A stretch of 30,465 bases of DNA, taken from positions 1 to 30,465 of the forward strand of contig NW_003110968.1 in assembly GCF_000003605.2 (NCBI RefSeq). The letters run 5' to 3'. The position numbers were made by a program, and so were the translations under genes. Positions 1 to 12,405 of the stretch are shown one piece after another. Within the stretch, counting starts at the first letter, position 1, and each line of letters opens with the position of its first letter. Below the pieces are notes generated by a model. That model was not told the origin of the DNA. It made no database searches and saw only the letters and a list, made by a program, of their open reading frames with translations. Origin of the DNA: Saccoglossus kowalevskii (Eukaryota > Hemichordata > Enteropneusta > Harrimaniidae).

Positions 1-180
1 CTACATATGCATACAAAGGATATCAGTGATACATGCAATAACAACTACATATGTATACAAGGGATATCAGCGATATATGCAATAACAACTACACATGTAT
101 ACATAGGATATCAGCGATATATGTGATAACAACTACACATGTATACATAGGATATCAGCGATATATGTGATAACAACTAC

Positions 181-1286
181 AAATGTATACATGAGATATC
201 AGCGATATGTGCGATAACAACTACATATGTATACATGAGATAACAGCGATATGTCCGATAACAACTACATATGTATACATGAGATATCAGCGATATATGC
301 GATAACAACTACATATATGTACATAGGATATCAGCGATATGTGCGATAACAACTACATATGTATACATGAGATACCAGTGATATGTGCGATAACAACTAG
401 ATATGTATACATAGGATATCAGTGATGTATGCGATATCAACTACACATAGGATATCAGCGATATATGTGATAACAAATACATATGTATACATAGGATATC
501 AGCGATATATGCGATAACAACTACATATGTATACATATGATATAAGCGATATGTGCGATATCAACTACATATGTATACATGAGATATCATCGATATTTGC
601 GATAACAACTACATATGTATACATATGATATCAGCGATATGTGCGATATCAACTACATATGTATACATGAGATATCAGCGATATATACGATAACAACAAC
701 ATATGTATACATAGCATATCAGCGATATGTGCGATATCAACTACATATGTATACATATGATATCAGCGATATATACGCTAACAGCTACATATGTATACAT
801 ATGATATCAGCGATATATACGCTAACAACTACATATGTATACATATGATATCAGCGATATATACGCTAACAACTACATATGTATACATAGGATATCAGCG
901 ATATATACGCTAACAACTTCATATGTATACATAGGATATCAGCGATATATGCGATAACAGATACATATGTATACATAGGATATCAGCGATATATACGATA
1001 ACAACTACATATGTATACATGAGATATCAGCGATATGTGCGATAACAACTACATATGTATACATGAGATATCAGCGATATGTGCGATAACAACTACATAT
1101 ATATACATGAGATATCAGCGATATGTGCGATAACAACTAGATATGTATACATGAGATATCGTCGATATGTGCGATAACAACTACATATGTATACATGAGA
1201 TATCAGTGATATGTGCGATAACAACTACATATGTATACATGAGATATCAGTGATATGTGCGATAACAACTACATATGTATACATGA
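181..1286. repeat. 1.1-kb block shared with 16999-18060
   Basis: This run of satellite monomers shares a long ordered series of private variants with about 16999-18060. It begins at a monomer with AAATGTATAC, followed by GAGATAACAG with GATATGTCCG, and later has a run of ATACGCTAAC monomers ending in ACTTCATATG (916 here, 17690 there). The offset is 16818 at the left and 16774 further right, a difference of exactly 44. One whole monomer (the ATATAAGCG variant near 540-580) is therefore missing from the right-hand copy. The match ends near 1287, where this copy has GAGATATC and the other AGGATATC. Confidence 0.8.
421..456. repeat. 36-bp short monomer (8-bp deletion class), first example
   Basis: The expected AACTACATATGTATACATAGG is shortened to AACTACACATAGG, a loss of 8 bp that removes the centre of the palindromic block. 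The same junction recurs near 1443, 2421, 5091, 8771, 9421, 10996, 14245, 14852, 15988, 17261, 18791 and 20587. It is usually preceded by a GATGTATGCG monomer, so it marks descent of one ancestral deletion spread by block duplication rather than independent losses. It also explains why large offsets are not always multiples of 44. Confidence 0.85.
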
Positions 1287-1659
1287 GATATCAGCGATAT
1301 ATGCGATAACAACTACATATATGTACATAGGATATCAGCGATAAGTGCGATAACAACTACATATGTATACATGAGATACCAGTGATATGTGCGATAACAA
1401 CTAGATATGTATACATAGGATATCAGCGATGTATGCGATATCAACTACACATAGGATATCAGCGATATATGTGATAACAACTACATATGTATACATAGGA
1501 TATCAGCGATATATGCGATAACAACTACATATGTATACATAGGATATCAGCGATATATGCGACAACAACTACATATGTATACATAGGATATCAGCGATAT
1601 ATGCGATAATATCTACATATGTATACATAGGATATCAGCGATGTGTACGATAATATCTA

Positions 1660-1665
1660 CATCTT
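1660..1665. repeat. Candidate target-site duplication, left copy (CATCTT)
   Basis: The last satellite bases before the TTTA run are CTACATCTT. The same CATCTT reappears at 1938-1943, where the satellite resumes as CATCTTTATACATATG. Uninterrupted monomers containing ACTACATCTTTATACATATG exist near 13190, 22780 and 27480, so the interrupted monomer can be recognised. Six bases is short for a non-LTR target duplication, and the edge is blurred by the adjacent T-rich repeat. Confidence 0.55.
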
Positions 1666-1695
1666 ATTTATTTATTTATTTATTTATTTATTTGT

Positions 1696-1754
<59 letters not shown>

Positions 1755-1756
1755 TT
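1664..1756. repeat. (TTTA)n microsatellite
   Basis: A run of about 23 tetranucleotide units of TTTA, with a single interruption TTTG at about 1691-1694 and otherwise uniform. It starts immediately at the left junction with the satellite. On the minus strand it is a (TAAA)n tract directly 3' of the possible retroelement end, so it is best read as that element's tail, perhaps lengthened by slippage. Translating it gives a meaningless poly(YLFI) stretch, part of an open frame at 1641-1853 that is not a gene. Confidence 0.95.
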
Positions 1757-1937
1757 GCTTCCCTTTTGTAACAGGGGCTCACTATGTAAACTAGGAGCTG
1801 CACCAAATAAAAAATACATTTCACTCAAAGACTTATGGATAAAAAACTTTTGATAGACAAAAAGAAATTAAGTTACATGAACTAAGATAACAAAATATAA
1901 CAACAACAAAAAACATCTAAAAGTAGCAACTTTATAG
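1666..1937 (-). mobile_element. Insertion interrupting the satellite; possible 3' end of a non-LTR retrotransposon or SINE
   Basis: These 272 bases are the only part of the window without the 44-bp repeat. Read on the minus strand they give A/T-rich sequence, then GAGCCCCTGTTACAAAAGGG with a small possible stem (CCCT/AGGG), then GAAGC and a long (AATA)n-type tail. A short 3' hairpin followed by a simple-repeat tail is the known arrangement of several LINE clades and of SINEs that borrow their 3' ends. A short flanking direct repeat (CATCTT) supports insertion into a pre-existing monomer. There is no reverse transcriptase or other coding part, so it would be a severely 5'-truncated copy or a SINE. 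I do not recognise the family. It could instead be unrelated unique DNA next to a microsatellite. Confidence 0.5.
1757..1937. other. Unique A-rich sequence, no gene seen
   Basis: About 180 bases with no match to the satellite monomer and no repetition elsewhere in the window. The part next to the microsatellite is mixed in composition (around CAGGGGCTCACTATG). The rest is A-rich on the plus strand, with short runs such as CAACAACAAAAAAC. I see no open frame of useful length, no tRNA-like cloverleaf and no A/B-box pair that I can support. Together with the TTTA tract it forms the candidate insertion. Confidence 0.7.
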
Positions 1938-3439
1938 CATCTTTATACATATGATATCAGCGATACATGCGATAACAACTACATATGTATACATGAGATA
2001 TCAGCGATATGTGAGATAACAACTACATATGTATACATAGGATATTAGCGATATATGCGATAGTAACTACATATGTATACATGAGATATCAGCGATATGT
2101 GCGATAACAACTTCATATGTACACATAGGATATTAGCAATACATGCAATAACAACTACATCTGTATACATGAGATATCAGCGATATGTGTGACAGCAACT
2201 ACATATGTATACATGAGATATCAGCGATATGTGCGATAACAACTACATATGTATACATGAGATATCAGCGATATATGCGATAACAACTACATATATGTAC
2301 ATAGGATATCAGCGATATGTGCGATAACAACTACATATGTATACATGAGATACCAGTGATATGTGCGATAACAACTAGATATGTATACATAGGATATCAG
2401 CGATGTATGCGATAACAACTACACATAGGATATCAGCGATATATGTGATAACAAATACATATGTATACATAGGATATCAGCAATATATGCGATAACAACT
2501 ACATATGTATACATATGATATCAGCGATATGTGCGATATCAACTACATATGTATACATGAGATATCAGCGATATATACGATAACAACAACATATGTATAC
2601 ATAGCATATCAGCGATATATGCGATAACAACTACAAATGTATACACAGGATATCAGCGATATGTGCGATATCAATTACATATGTATACATGAGATATCAG
2701 TGATATGTGCGATAACAACTACATATGTGTACATGAGATATCAGTGATATGTGCGATAACAACTACATATGTGTACATGAGATATCAGTGATATGTGCGA
2801 TAACAACTACATATGTATACATGAGATATCAGCGATATGTGCGATAACAACTACATATGTATACATGAGATGTCTGTGATATATGCGATAACAACTACAT
2901 ATGTATACATAGGATATCAGCGATATATGCGATAACTACATATGTATACATAGGATATCAGCGATATATGCGATAACAACTACATATGTATACATAGGAT
3001 ATCAGCGATATATGTGATAACAACTTCATATGTATACATATGATATCAGCGATATATGCGATAACAGATACATATGTATACATATGATATCAGCGATATA
3101 TACGCTAACAACTACATATGTATACATAGGATATCGGCGATATATGCGATAACAACTACATATGTATACATGAGATATCAGTGATATGTGCGATAACAAC
3201 TACATATGTATACATATGATATCAGCGATATATGCGATAACAGATACATATGTATACATAGGATATCAGCGACATATACGCTAACAACTACATATGTATA
3301 CATAGGATATCAGCGATATATGCAATAACAACTACATATGTATACATAGGATATCAGCGATATATGCGATAACAACTACATAAGTATACATAGGATATCA
3401 GCGATATATGTGATAACAAATACATATATGTATACATAG

Positions 3440-4345
3440 GATATCAGCGATATGTGCGATAACAACTAAATCTATATACATGAGATATAAGTGATATGTG
3501 CAATAACAACTACATATGTATACATAGGATATCAGCGATATATGCAATAACAACTACATATGTGTACATAGGATATCAGTGATACATGCAATAACAACTA
3601 CATATGTATACAAAGGATATCAGTGATACATGCAATAACAACTACATATGTATACAAAGGATATCAGCGATATATGTGATAACATCTACATATGTATACA
3701 TAGGATATCAGCGATATATGTGATAACAACTACACATGTATACATAGGATATCAGCGATATATGCGATAACAACTACACATGTACACATAGGATATCAGC
3801 GATATATGCGATAACAGATACATATGTATACATAAGATATCAGCGATATATACGATAACAACTACATATGTATACATATGATATCAGCGATATATGTGAT
3901 AACAACTACATATGTATACATATGATATCAGCGATATATACGCTAACAGCTACATATGTATACATATGATATCAGCGATATATACGCTAACAACTACATA
4001 TGTATACATATGATATCAGCGATATATACGCTAACAACTACATATGTATACATAGGATATCAGCGATATATACGCTAACAACTTCATATGTATACATAGG
4101 ATATCAGCGATATATGCGATAACAGATACATATGTATACATAGGATATCAGCGATATATACGATAACAACTACATATGTATACATGAGATATCAGCGATA
4201 TGTGCGATAACAACTACATATGTATACATGAGATATCAGCGATATGTGCGATAACAACTACATATATATACATGAGATATCAGCGATATGTGCGATAACA
4301 ACTAGATATGTATACATGAGATATCGTCGATATGTGCGACAACAA
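3440..4345. repeat. 0.9-kb block shared with 28985-29890
   Basis: The ordered variants match at a constant offset of 25545. Anchors are the TGAGATATAAGTG monomer (3481 and 29026) and ACTTCATATG (4081 and 29626). The block includes the AAATCTATATAC monomer, two ATACAAAGG monomers, a CACATGTACAC monomer and the ATACGCTAAC run. It ends just after the ATATCGTCGATATG monomer, where this copy continues ACTACATATG and the other ACTAAATCTG. Confidence 0.8.
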
Positions 4346-5186
4346 CTACATATGTATACATGAGATATCAGTGATATGTGCGATAACAACTACATATGTA
4401 TACATAGGATATCAGCGATATATGCGATAACAACTACATAAGTATACATAGGATATCAGCGATATATGCGATAACAACTACATATGTATACATAGGATAT
4501 CAGCGATATATGCGATAACAACTACATATGTATACATATGATATCAGCGATATGTGCGATATCAACTACATATGTATACATGAGATATCAGCGATATATA
4601 CGATAACAACAACATATGTATACATAGCATATCAGCGATATATGCGATAACAACTACATATGTATACACATGATATCAGCGATATGTGCGATATCAATTA
4701 CATATGTATACATGAGATATCAGCGATATGTGCGATAATAACTAGATATGTATACATGAGATATCGGCGATATATGCATAATGACTACATATGTATTCAT
4801 GATATATCAGCGATATGTGCGATAACAACTACAAATGTATACATGAGATATCAGCGATATGTGCGATAACAACTACATATGTATACATGAGATAACAGCG
4901 ATATGTCCGATAACAACTACATATGTATACATGAGATATCAGCTATATATGCGATAACAACTACATATATGTACATAGGATATCAGCGATATGTGCGATA
5001 ACAACTACATATGTATACATGAGATACCAGTGATATGTGCGATAACAACTAGATATGTATACATAGGATATCAGTGATGTATGCGATATCAACTACACAT
5101 AGGATATCAGCGATATATGTGATAACAAATACATATGTATACATAGGATATCAGCGATATATGCGATAACAACTACATATGTATAC

Positions 5187-5538
5187 ATATGATATAAGCG
5201 ATATGTGCGATATCAACTACATATGTATACATGAGATATCATCGATATTTGCGATAACAACTACATATGTATACATATGATATCAGCGATATGTGCGATA
5301 TCAACTACATATGTATACATGAGATATCAGCGATATATACGATAACAACAACATATGTATACATATGATATAAGCGATATGTGCGATATCAACTACATAT
5401 GTATACATGAGATATCATCGATATTTGCGATAACAACTACATATGTATACATATGATATCAGCGATATGTGCGATATCAACTACATATGTATACATGAGA
5501 TATCAGCGATATATACGATAACAACAACATATGTATAC
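5187..5538. repeat. Local tandem duplication of four monomers (2 x 176 bp)
   Basis: The rare variants GATATAAGCG followed by ATATCATCGATATTTG and then the CATATG and ACAACAACATATG monomers occur twice in succession, at 5191 and 5367, exactly 176 bp (4 x 44) apart. Related blocks elsewhere (about 540-700 and 18890-19060) have this four-monomer series only once, so the duplication is specific to this copy. Confidence 0.85.
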
Positions 5539-5619
5539 ATAGCATATCAGCGATATGTGCGATATCAACTACATATGTATACATATGATATCAGCGATAT
5601 ATACGCTAAAAACTGCATA

Positions 5620-6200
5620 TGTATACATATGATATCAGCGATATATACGCTAACAACTACATATGTATACATATGATATCAGCGATATATGCGATAACAG
5701 ATACAAATGTATACATAGGATATCAGTGATATATACGATAACAACTACATATGTATACATAGGATATCAGCGATATGTACGATAACAGATACATATGTAT
5801 ACATAGGATATCAGCGATATATGGGATAACAACTACATATGTATACATAGGATATCAGCGGTACATGAGATAACAACTACATTTGTATACATAGGATATA
5901 TGGGATAGCAACCTACATATGTATACATAGGATATCAGAGATATGTGCGATAATAACTACATATGTATACATATGATATCAGCGATATATACGCTAACAA
6001 CTACATATGTATACATATGATATCAGTGATATGTGCGATAGCAACTACATATGTATACATGAGATATCAGTGATATGTGCGATAACAACTACATACGTAT
6101 ACATGACATATCAGCGATATATACGCTAACAACTACATATGTATACATATGATATCAGCGATATATACGCTAACAACTACATATGTATACATATGATATC
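5620..6200. repeat. 0.4-0.6-kb block shared with 23.14-23.58 and 27.83-28.41 kb
   Basis: The diagnostic shortened monomer GGATATATGGGATAGCAACC is at 5894, 23410 and 28108, giving offsets of 17516 and 22214. The flanking variants AAATGTATACATAGG (5705, 23221) and AGCGGTACATGAG also match. The copy near 28 kb matches further right, including the rare CATGACATATCAG monomer (6102 and 28316), while the copy near 23.5 kb departs after about 23580. The edges of this block are approximate. Confidence 0.75.
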
Positions 6201-6919
6201 AGCGATATATACGCTAACAACTACATATGTATACATAGGATATCAGCGATATATACGCTAACAACTTCATATGTATACATAGGATATCAGCGATATATAC
6301 GATAACAACTACATATGTATACATGAGATATCAGCGATATATACGATAACAACTACATATGTATACATGAGATATCAGCGATATGTGCGATAACAACTAC
6401 ATTTGTATACATGATATATCAGCGATATGTGCGATAACAACTACATATGTATACATGAGATATCAGCGATATGTGCGATAACAACTAGATATGTATACAT
6501 GAGATATCGGCGATATGTGCGATAAAAACTACATATATATACTTAGGATATCAGCGATATGTGCGATAACAACTAGATATGTATACATGAGATATCGTCG
6601 ATATGTGCGATAACAACTAAATCTGTATACATAGGATATCAGTGATATGTGCGATAACAACTAAATCTGTATACATGAGATATAAGTGATATGTGCGATA
6701 ACAACTACATATGTATACATGAGATATCAGTGATATGTGCGATAACAACTACATATGTATACATGAGATATCGGTGATATGTGCGATAACAACTACATAT
6801 GTATACATAGGATATCAGCGATATATGCAATAACAACTACATATGTATACATAGGATATCAGCGATATATGCGATAACAACTACATAAGTATACATAGGA
6901 TATCAGCGATATATGCGAT

Positions 6920-7690
6920 AACAACTTCATATGTATACATAGGATATCAGCGATATATGCGATAACAGATACATATGTATACATAGGATATCAGCGATAT
7001 ATACGATAACAACTACATATGTATACATGAGATATCAGCGATATGTGCGATAACAACTACATATGTATACATGAGATATCAGCGATATGTGCGATAACAA
7101 CTACATATATATACATGAGATATCAGCGATATGTGCGATAACAACTAGATATGTATACATGAGATATCGTCGATATGTGCGATAACAACTACATATGTAT
7201 ACATGAGATATCAGTGATATGTGCGATAACAACTACATATGTATACATGAGATATCAGTGATATGTGCGATAACAACTACATATGTATACATAGGATATC
7301 AGCGATATATGCAATAACAACTACATATGTATACATAGGATATCAGCGATATATGCGATAACAACTACATAAGTATACATAGGATATCAGCGATATATGC
7401 GATAACAACTACATATGTATACATAGGATATCAGCGATATATGCGATAACAATTACATATGTATACATATGATATCAGCGATATGTGCGATATCAACTAC
7501 ATATGTATACATGAGATATCAGCGATATATACGATAACTACAACATATGTATACATAGCATATCAGCGATATATGCGATAACAACTACATATGTATACAC
7601 AGGATATCAGCGATATGTGCGATATCAATTACATATGTATACATGAGATATCAGCGATATGTGCGATAATAACTAGATATGTATACATTA
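6920..7690. repeat. 0.77-kb block shared with 17686-18456 and about 19261-19990
   Basis: The block runs from ACTTCATATG (6924, 17690, 19265) through the ATACGATAAC, ACATATATATACATGAG and ATATCGTCGATATG monomers to ACATAAGTATAC (7369, 18135) and the ACAGGATATC monomer with GATATCAATTAC. The offset to the first partner is 10766 at both anchors. The offset to the second is 12341 at its left anchor, 1575 more, consistent with the 17-20 kb tandem pair. This is therefore a third partial copy of that block of about 1.5 kb. Confidence 0.78.
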
Positions 7691-8220
7691 GATATCGGCG
7701 ATATATGCGATAACAACTACATATGTATACATGAGATATCAGCGATATGTGCGATAACAACTACATATGTATACATAAGATATTAGCGATATATGCGATA
7801 ACAACTACATATGTATACATAGGATATCAGCGATATGTGTGATAACAACTACATATGTATACATATGATATCAGCAATACATGCAATAACAACTACATCT
7901 GTATACATGAGATATCAGCGATATGTGTGACAGCAACTACATATGTATACATGAGATATCAGCGATATGTGCGATAACAACTACATATGTATACATGAGA
8001 TAGCGATATATGCGATAACAACTACATATATGTACATAGGATATCAGCGATATGTGCGATAACAACTACATATGTATACATGAGATATCAGTGATATGTG
8101 CGATAACAAATACATATGCATACATAGGATATTAGCGGTATGTGCGATAACAACTACATATGTATTTTTAGGATATCGGCGATATGTGCGATAACAACTA
8201 GATATGTATACATGAGATAT
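7429..8220. repeat. 0.8-kb block shared with 9565-10356 and 11140-11931
   Basis: The same series of variants lies 2136 bases downstream and again 1575 beyond that. It includes the ACAGGATATC monomer, ACATTAGATATCGG, the 41-bp monomer GAGATAGCGATATATG (near 7997, 10134, 11709), and the unusual monomer ACATATGTATTTTTAGG (8157 and 11869; ACATATATATTTTTAGG in the middle copy). The open frames on the minus strand near 8044-8301, 10180-10377 and 11755-11952 are this block, where variants have removed stop codons; they are not genes. Confidence 0.8.
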
Positions 8221-8221
8221 C

Positions 8222-9235
8222 GGCGATATGTGCGATAACAGATACATATATATACATATTATATCAGCGATATATACGCTAACAACTACATATGTATACA
8301 TATGATATCAGCGATATATACGCTAACAACTACATATGTATACATAGGATATCAGTGATATATGTGATAACAACTACATATGTATACATGAGATGTCTGT
8401 GATATATGCGATAACAACTACAAATGTATACATAGGATATCAGCGATATATACGATAACAACTACATATGTATACATAGTATATCAGCGATATATGCGAT
8501 AACAACTACATATATGTACATAGGATATCAGCGATATGTGCGATAACAACTACATATGTATACATGAGATATCAGCGATATGTGCGATAACAACTACATA
8601 TGTGTACATAGGATATCAGCGATATGTGCGATAACAACTACATATGTATACATGAGATATCAGCGATATGTGCGATATCAACTACATATGTATTCATATG
8701 ATATCAGTGATATGAGCGATAACAACTGCATATTTATACATAGGATATCAGCGATGTATGCGATAACAACTACACATAGGATATCAGCGATATATGTGAT
8801 AACAACTACATCTGTATACATAGGATATCAGTGGTACATGCGATAACAACTACATATGTATTCATGAGATATCAGCGATATGTGCGATAACAACTGCATA
8901 TGTATTCATGAGATATCAGCGATATGTGCGATAACAACTACATATGTATTCATGAGATATCAGCGATATGTGCGATAACAACTACATCTGTATACATAGG
9001 ATATCAGTGGTACATGCGATAACAACTACATATGTATACAAAGGATATCAGTGATATGTGCAATAACAACTACATATTAATTCATGAGATATCAGCGATA
9101 TATGCATAATGACTACATATGTATTCATGAGATATCAGCGATATGTGCGATAACAACTACAAATGTATACATGAGATATCAGCGATATGTGCGATAACAA
9201 CTACATATGTATACATGAGATAACAGCGATATGTC
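8222..9235. repeat. 1.0-kb block shared with 13695-14708
   Basis: The offset is a constant 5473, anchored by GATACATATATATAC (8241 and 13714) and CAGTGGTACATGCG (8828 and 14301). The block includes the GATGTCTGTG monomer, the 36-bp short monomer and a run of monomers with TATTCATGAG in place of TATACATGAG. One private difference is ACATATTAATTCATGAG at about 9072, where the partner has ACATATGTATTCATGAG. The match ends where this copy has GATATGTCCG and the other GATATGTGCG. Confidence 0.82.
8831..9182. repeat. Four-monomer (176-bp) repetition in the TATTCATGAG subfamily
   Basis: The rare element GTGGTACATGCG occurs at 8831 and again at 9007, exactly 176 bp apart, with three TATTCATGAG monomers between. 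The same 176-bp spacing is kept in the related copies (14304 and 14480; 16049 and 16225). In these monomers TATTCAT replaces TATACAT, so the GTATAC palindrome is lost. Confidence 0.78.
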
Positions 9236-10786
9236 CGATAACAACTACATATGTATACATGATATATCAGCGATATATGCGATAACAACTACATATATGT
9301 ACATAGGATATCAGCGATATGTGCGATAACAACTACATATGTATACATGAGATACCAGTGATATGTGCGATAACAACTAGATATGTATACATAGGATATC
9401 AGCAATGTATGCGATATCAACTACACATAGGATATCAGCAATATATGTGATAACAAATACATATGTATACATAGGATATCAGCGATATATGCGATAACAA
9501 CTACATATGTATACATATGATATAAGCGATATGTGCGATATCAACTACATATGTATACATGAGATATCAGCGATATATGCGATAACAACTACATATGTAT
9601 ACATATGATATCAGCGATATGTGCGATATCAACTACATATGTATACATGAGATATCAGCGATATATACGATAACAACAACATATGTATACATAGCATATC
9701 AGCGATATATGCGATAACAACTACATATGTATACACAGGATATCAGCGATATGTGCGATATCAATTACATATGTATACATGAGATATCAGCGATATGTGC
9801 GATAATAACTAGATATGTATACATTAGATATCGGCGATATATGCGATAACAACTACATATGTATACATGAGATATCAGCGATATGTGCGATAACAACTAC
9901 ATATGTATACATAAGATATTAGCGATATATGCGATAACAACTACATATGTATACATAGGATATCAGCGATATGTGTGATAACAACTACATATGTATACAT
10001 ATGATATCAGCAATACATGCAATAACAACTACATCTGTATACATGAGATATCAGCGATATGTGTGACAGCAACTACATATGTATACATGAGATATCAGCG
10101 ATATGTGCGATAACAACTACATATGTATACATGAGATAGCGATATATGCGATAACAACTACATATATGTACATAGGATATCAGCGATATGTGCGATAACA
10201 ACTACATATGTATACATGAGATATCAGTGATATGTGCGATAACAAATACATATGCATACATAGGATATTAGCGGTATGTGCGATAACAACTACATATATA
10301 TTTTTAGGATATCGGCGATATGTGCGATAACAACTAGATATGTATACATGAGATATCGGCGATATGTGCGATAACAACTACATCTGTATACATAGGATAT
10401 CAGCGATATGTGCGATAACAACTAAATCTGTATACATGAGATATAAGTGATATGTGCGATAACATCTACATATGTATACATGAAATATCAGTGATATGTG
10501 CGATAACAACTACATATGTATACATGAGATATCAGTGATATGTGCGATAACAACTACATATGTATACATAGGATAATAGCGAAATATGCGATTACAACTA
10601 CATAAGTACACATAGGATATCAGCGATAAATGTGATAACAACTACACATATACAAATAGGATATCAGCGATATATGCGATAACAACTACATATGTATACA
10701 TAGGATATCAGCGATATATGCGATAACAACTACACATGTACACATAGGATATCAGCGATATATGTGATAACAAATATATATATGTA
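9212..10786. repeat. Tandem block of about 1.6 kb, copy 1 (1575 bp)
   Basis: The block starts at the GAGATAACAGCGATATGTCC monomer and ends at the extended ACAAATATATATATGTATAC monomer. Directly after it, the same series begins again. Anchors GATAACAG (9221 and 10796) and the minus-strand open frame (10180 and 11755) are both 1575 bases apart. In this copy one monomer is lost near 10565, where a fused monomer GGATAATAGCGAAATATG replaces two. To the right of that point the offset becomes 1619. A clear case of a block of about 36 monomers duplicated in tandem. Confidence 0.85.
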
Positions 10787-12405
10787 TACATGAGATAACA
10801 GCGATATGTCCGATAACAACTACATATGTATACATGAGATATCAGCGATATATGCGATAACAACTACATATATGTACATAGGATATCAGCGATATGTGCG
10901 ATAACAACTACATATGTATACATGAGATACCAGTGATATGTGCGATAACAACTAGATATGTATACATAGGATATCAGCGATGTATGCGATATCAACTACA
11001 CATAGGATATCAGCGATATATGTGATAACAAATACATATGTATACATAGGATATCAGCGATATATGCGATAACAACTACATATGTATACATATGATATAA
11101 GCGATATGTGCGATATCAACTACATATGTATACATGAGATATCAGCGATATATGCGATAACAACTACATATGTATACATATGTTATCAGCGATATGTGCG
11201 ATATCAACTACATATGTATACATGAGATATCAGCGATATATACGATAACAACAACATATGTATACATAGCATATCAGCGATATATGCGATAACAACTACA
11301 TATGTATACACAGGATATCAGCGATATGTGCGATATCAATTACATATGTATACATGAGATATCAGCGATATGTGCGATAATAACTAGATATGTATACATT
11401 AGATATCGGCGATATATGCGATAACAACTACATATGTATACATGAGATATCAGCGATATGTGCGATAACAACTACATATGTATACATAAGATATTAGCGA
11501 TATATGCGATAACAACTACATATGTATACATAGGATATCAGCGATATGTGTGATAACAACTACATATGTATACATATGATATCAGCAATACATGCAATAA
11601 CAACTACATCTGTATACATGAGATATCAGCGATATGTGTGACAGCAACTACATATGTATACATGAGATATCAGCGATATGTGCGATAACAACTACATATG
11701 TATACATGAGATAGCGATATATGCGATAACAACTACATATATGTACATAGGATATCAGCGATATGTGCGATAACAACTACATATGTATACATGAGATATC
11801 AGTGATATGTGCGATAACAAATACATATGCATACATAGGATATTAGCGGTATGTGCGATAACAACTACATATGTATTTTTAGGATATCGGCGATATGTGC
11901 GATAACAACTAGATATGTATACATGAGATATCGGCGATATGTGCGATAACAACTACATCTGTATACATAGGATATCAGCGATATGTGCGATAACAACTAA
12001 ATCTGTATACATGAGATATAAGTGATATGTGCGATAACATCTACATATGTATACATGAGATATCAGTGATATGTGCGATAACAACTACATATGTATACAT
12101 GAGATATCAGTGATATGTGCGATAACAACTACATATGTATATATAGGATATCAGCGATATATGCAATAACAACTACATATGTATACATAGGATATCAGCG
12201 AAATATGCGATAACAACTACATAAGTACACATAGGATATCAGCGATAAATGTGATAACAACTACACATATACAAATAGGATATCAGCGATATATGCGATA
12301 ACAACTACATATGTATACATAGGATATCAGCGATATATGCGATAACAACTACACATGTACACATAGGATATCAGCGATATATGTGATAACAAATATATAT
12401 ATGTA
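10787..12405. repeat. Tandem block of about 1.6 kb, copy 2 (1619 bp)
   Basis: Follows copy 1 without a gap and carries the same variants in the same order, plus one extra 44-bp monomer (about 12135-12180). It ends at the same ACAAATATATATATGTATAC element, after which the array continues AGGATATC instead of restarting at GAGATAACAG. The block and the 1.2 kb after it recur at 20377-23220. Confidence 0.85.

Larger units (their letters stand above)
1..1665. repeat. 44-bp satellite array, left segment
   Basis: Continuous head-to-tail copies of the 44-bp monomer, entering from beyond the left edge of the window. The period is visible directly: the start of the ATGTATAC element in successive copies is 44 bases apart (for example 183 and 227). 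Each monomer is a 17-bp block (TACATATGTATACATGA and variants) followed by GATATCAGC, GATATGTGC or GATATATGC, and GATAACAAC. Positions 1-180 match 12571-12750 closely, and about 181-1286 match the 17.0-18.06 kb block. No gene is seen here; the open frame at 615-848 is repeat sequence read through three frames. Confidence 0.97.

Noticed and set aside
615-848. Open frames of 61-95 codons on the plus strand (615-848, 4660-4869, 5443-5676, 8580-8846, 14053-14319, 14660-14947, 17389-17622, 18964-19197, 23479-23733, 25503-25712 and similar)
   Set aside because: They are the 44-bp repeat read through all three frames (three monomers = 132 bp = 44 codons). They exist where variants such as GATATCAAC or ATACGCTAAC remove or shift the GATAAC stop. 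They have no start context, domain or codon bias.
1-1659. CRISPR array
   Set aside because: The 44-bp units abut with no unique spacers, and variation is scattered point changes along the whole unit.
1641-1853. 70-codon open frame with a poly(YLFI) stretch
   Set aside because: It is the translation of the (TTTA)n microsatellite plus flanking DNA. The hydrophobic repeat is a composition artefact, not a membrane protein.
1757-1937. tRNA-derived SINE head or small RNA gene in the unique part
   Set aside because: I could not find a convincing A-box/B-box pair or a cloverleaf, so only a generic retroelement 3' end is proposed.
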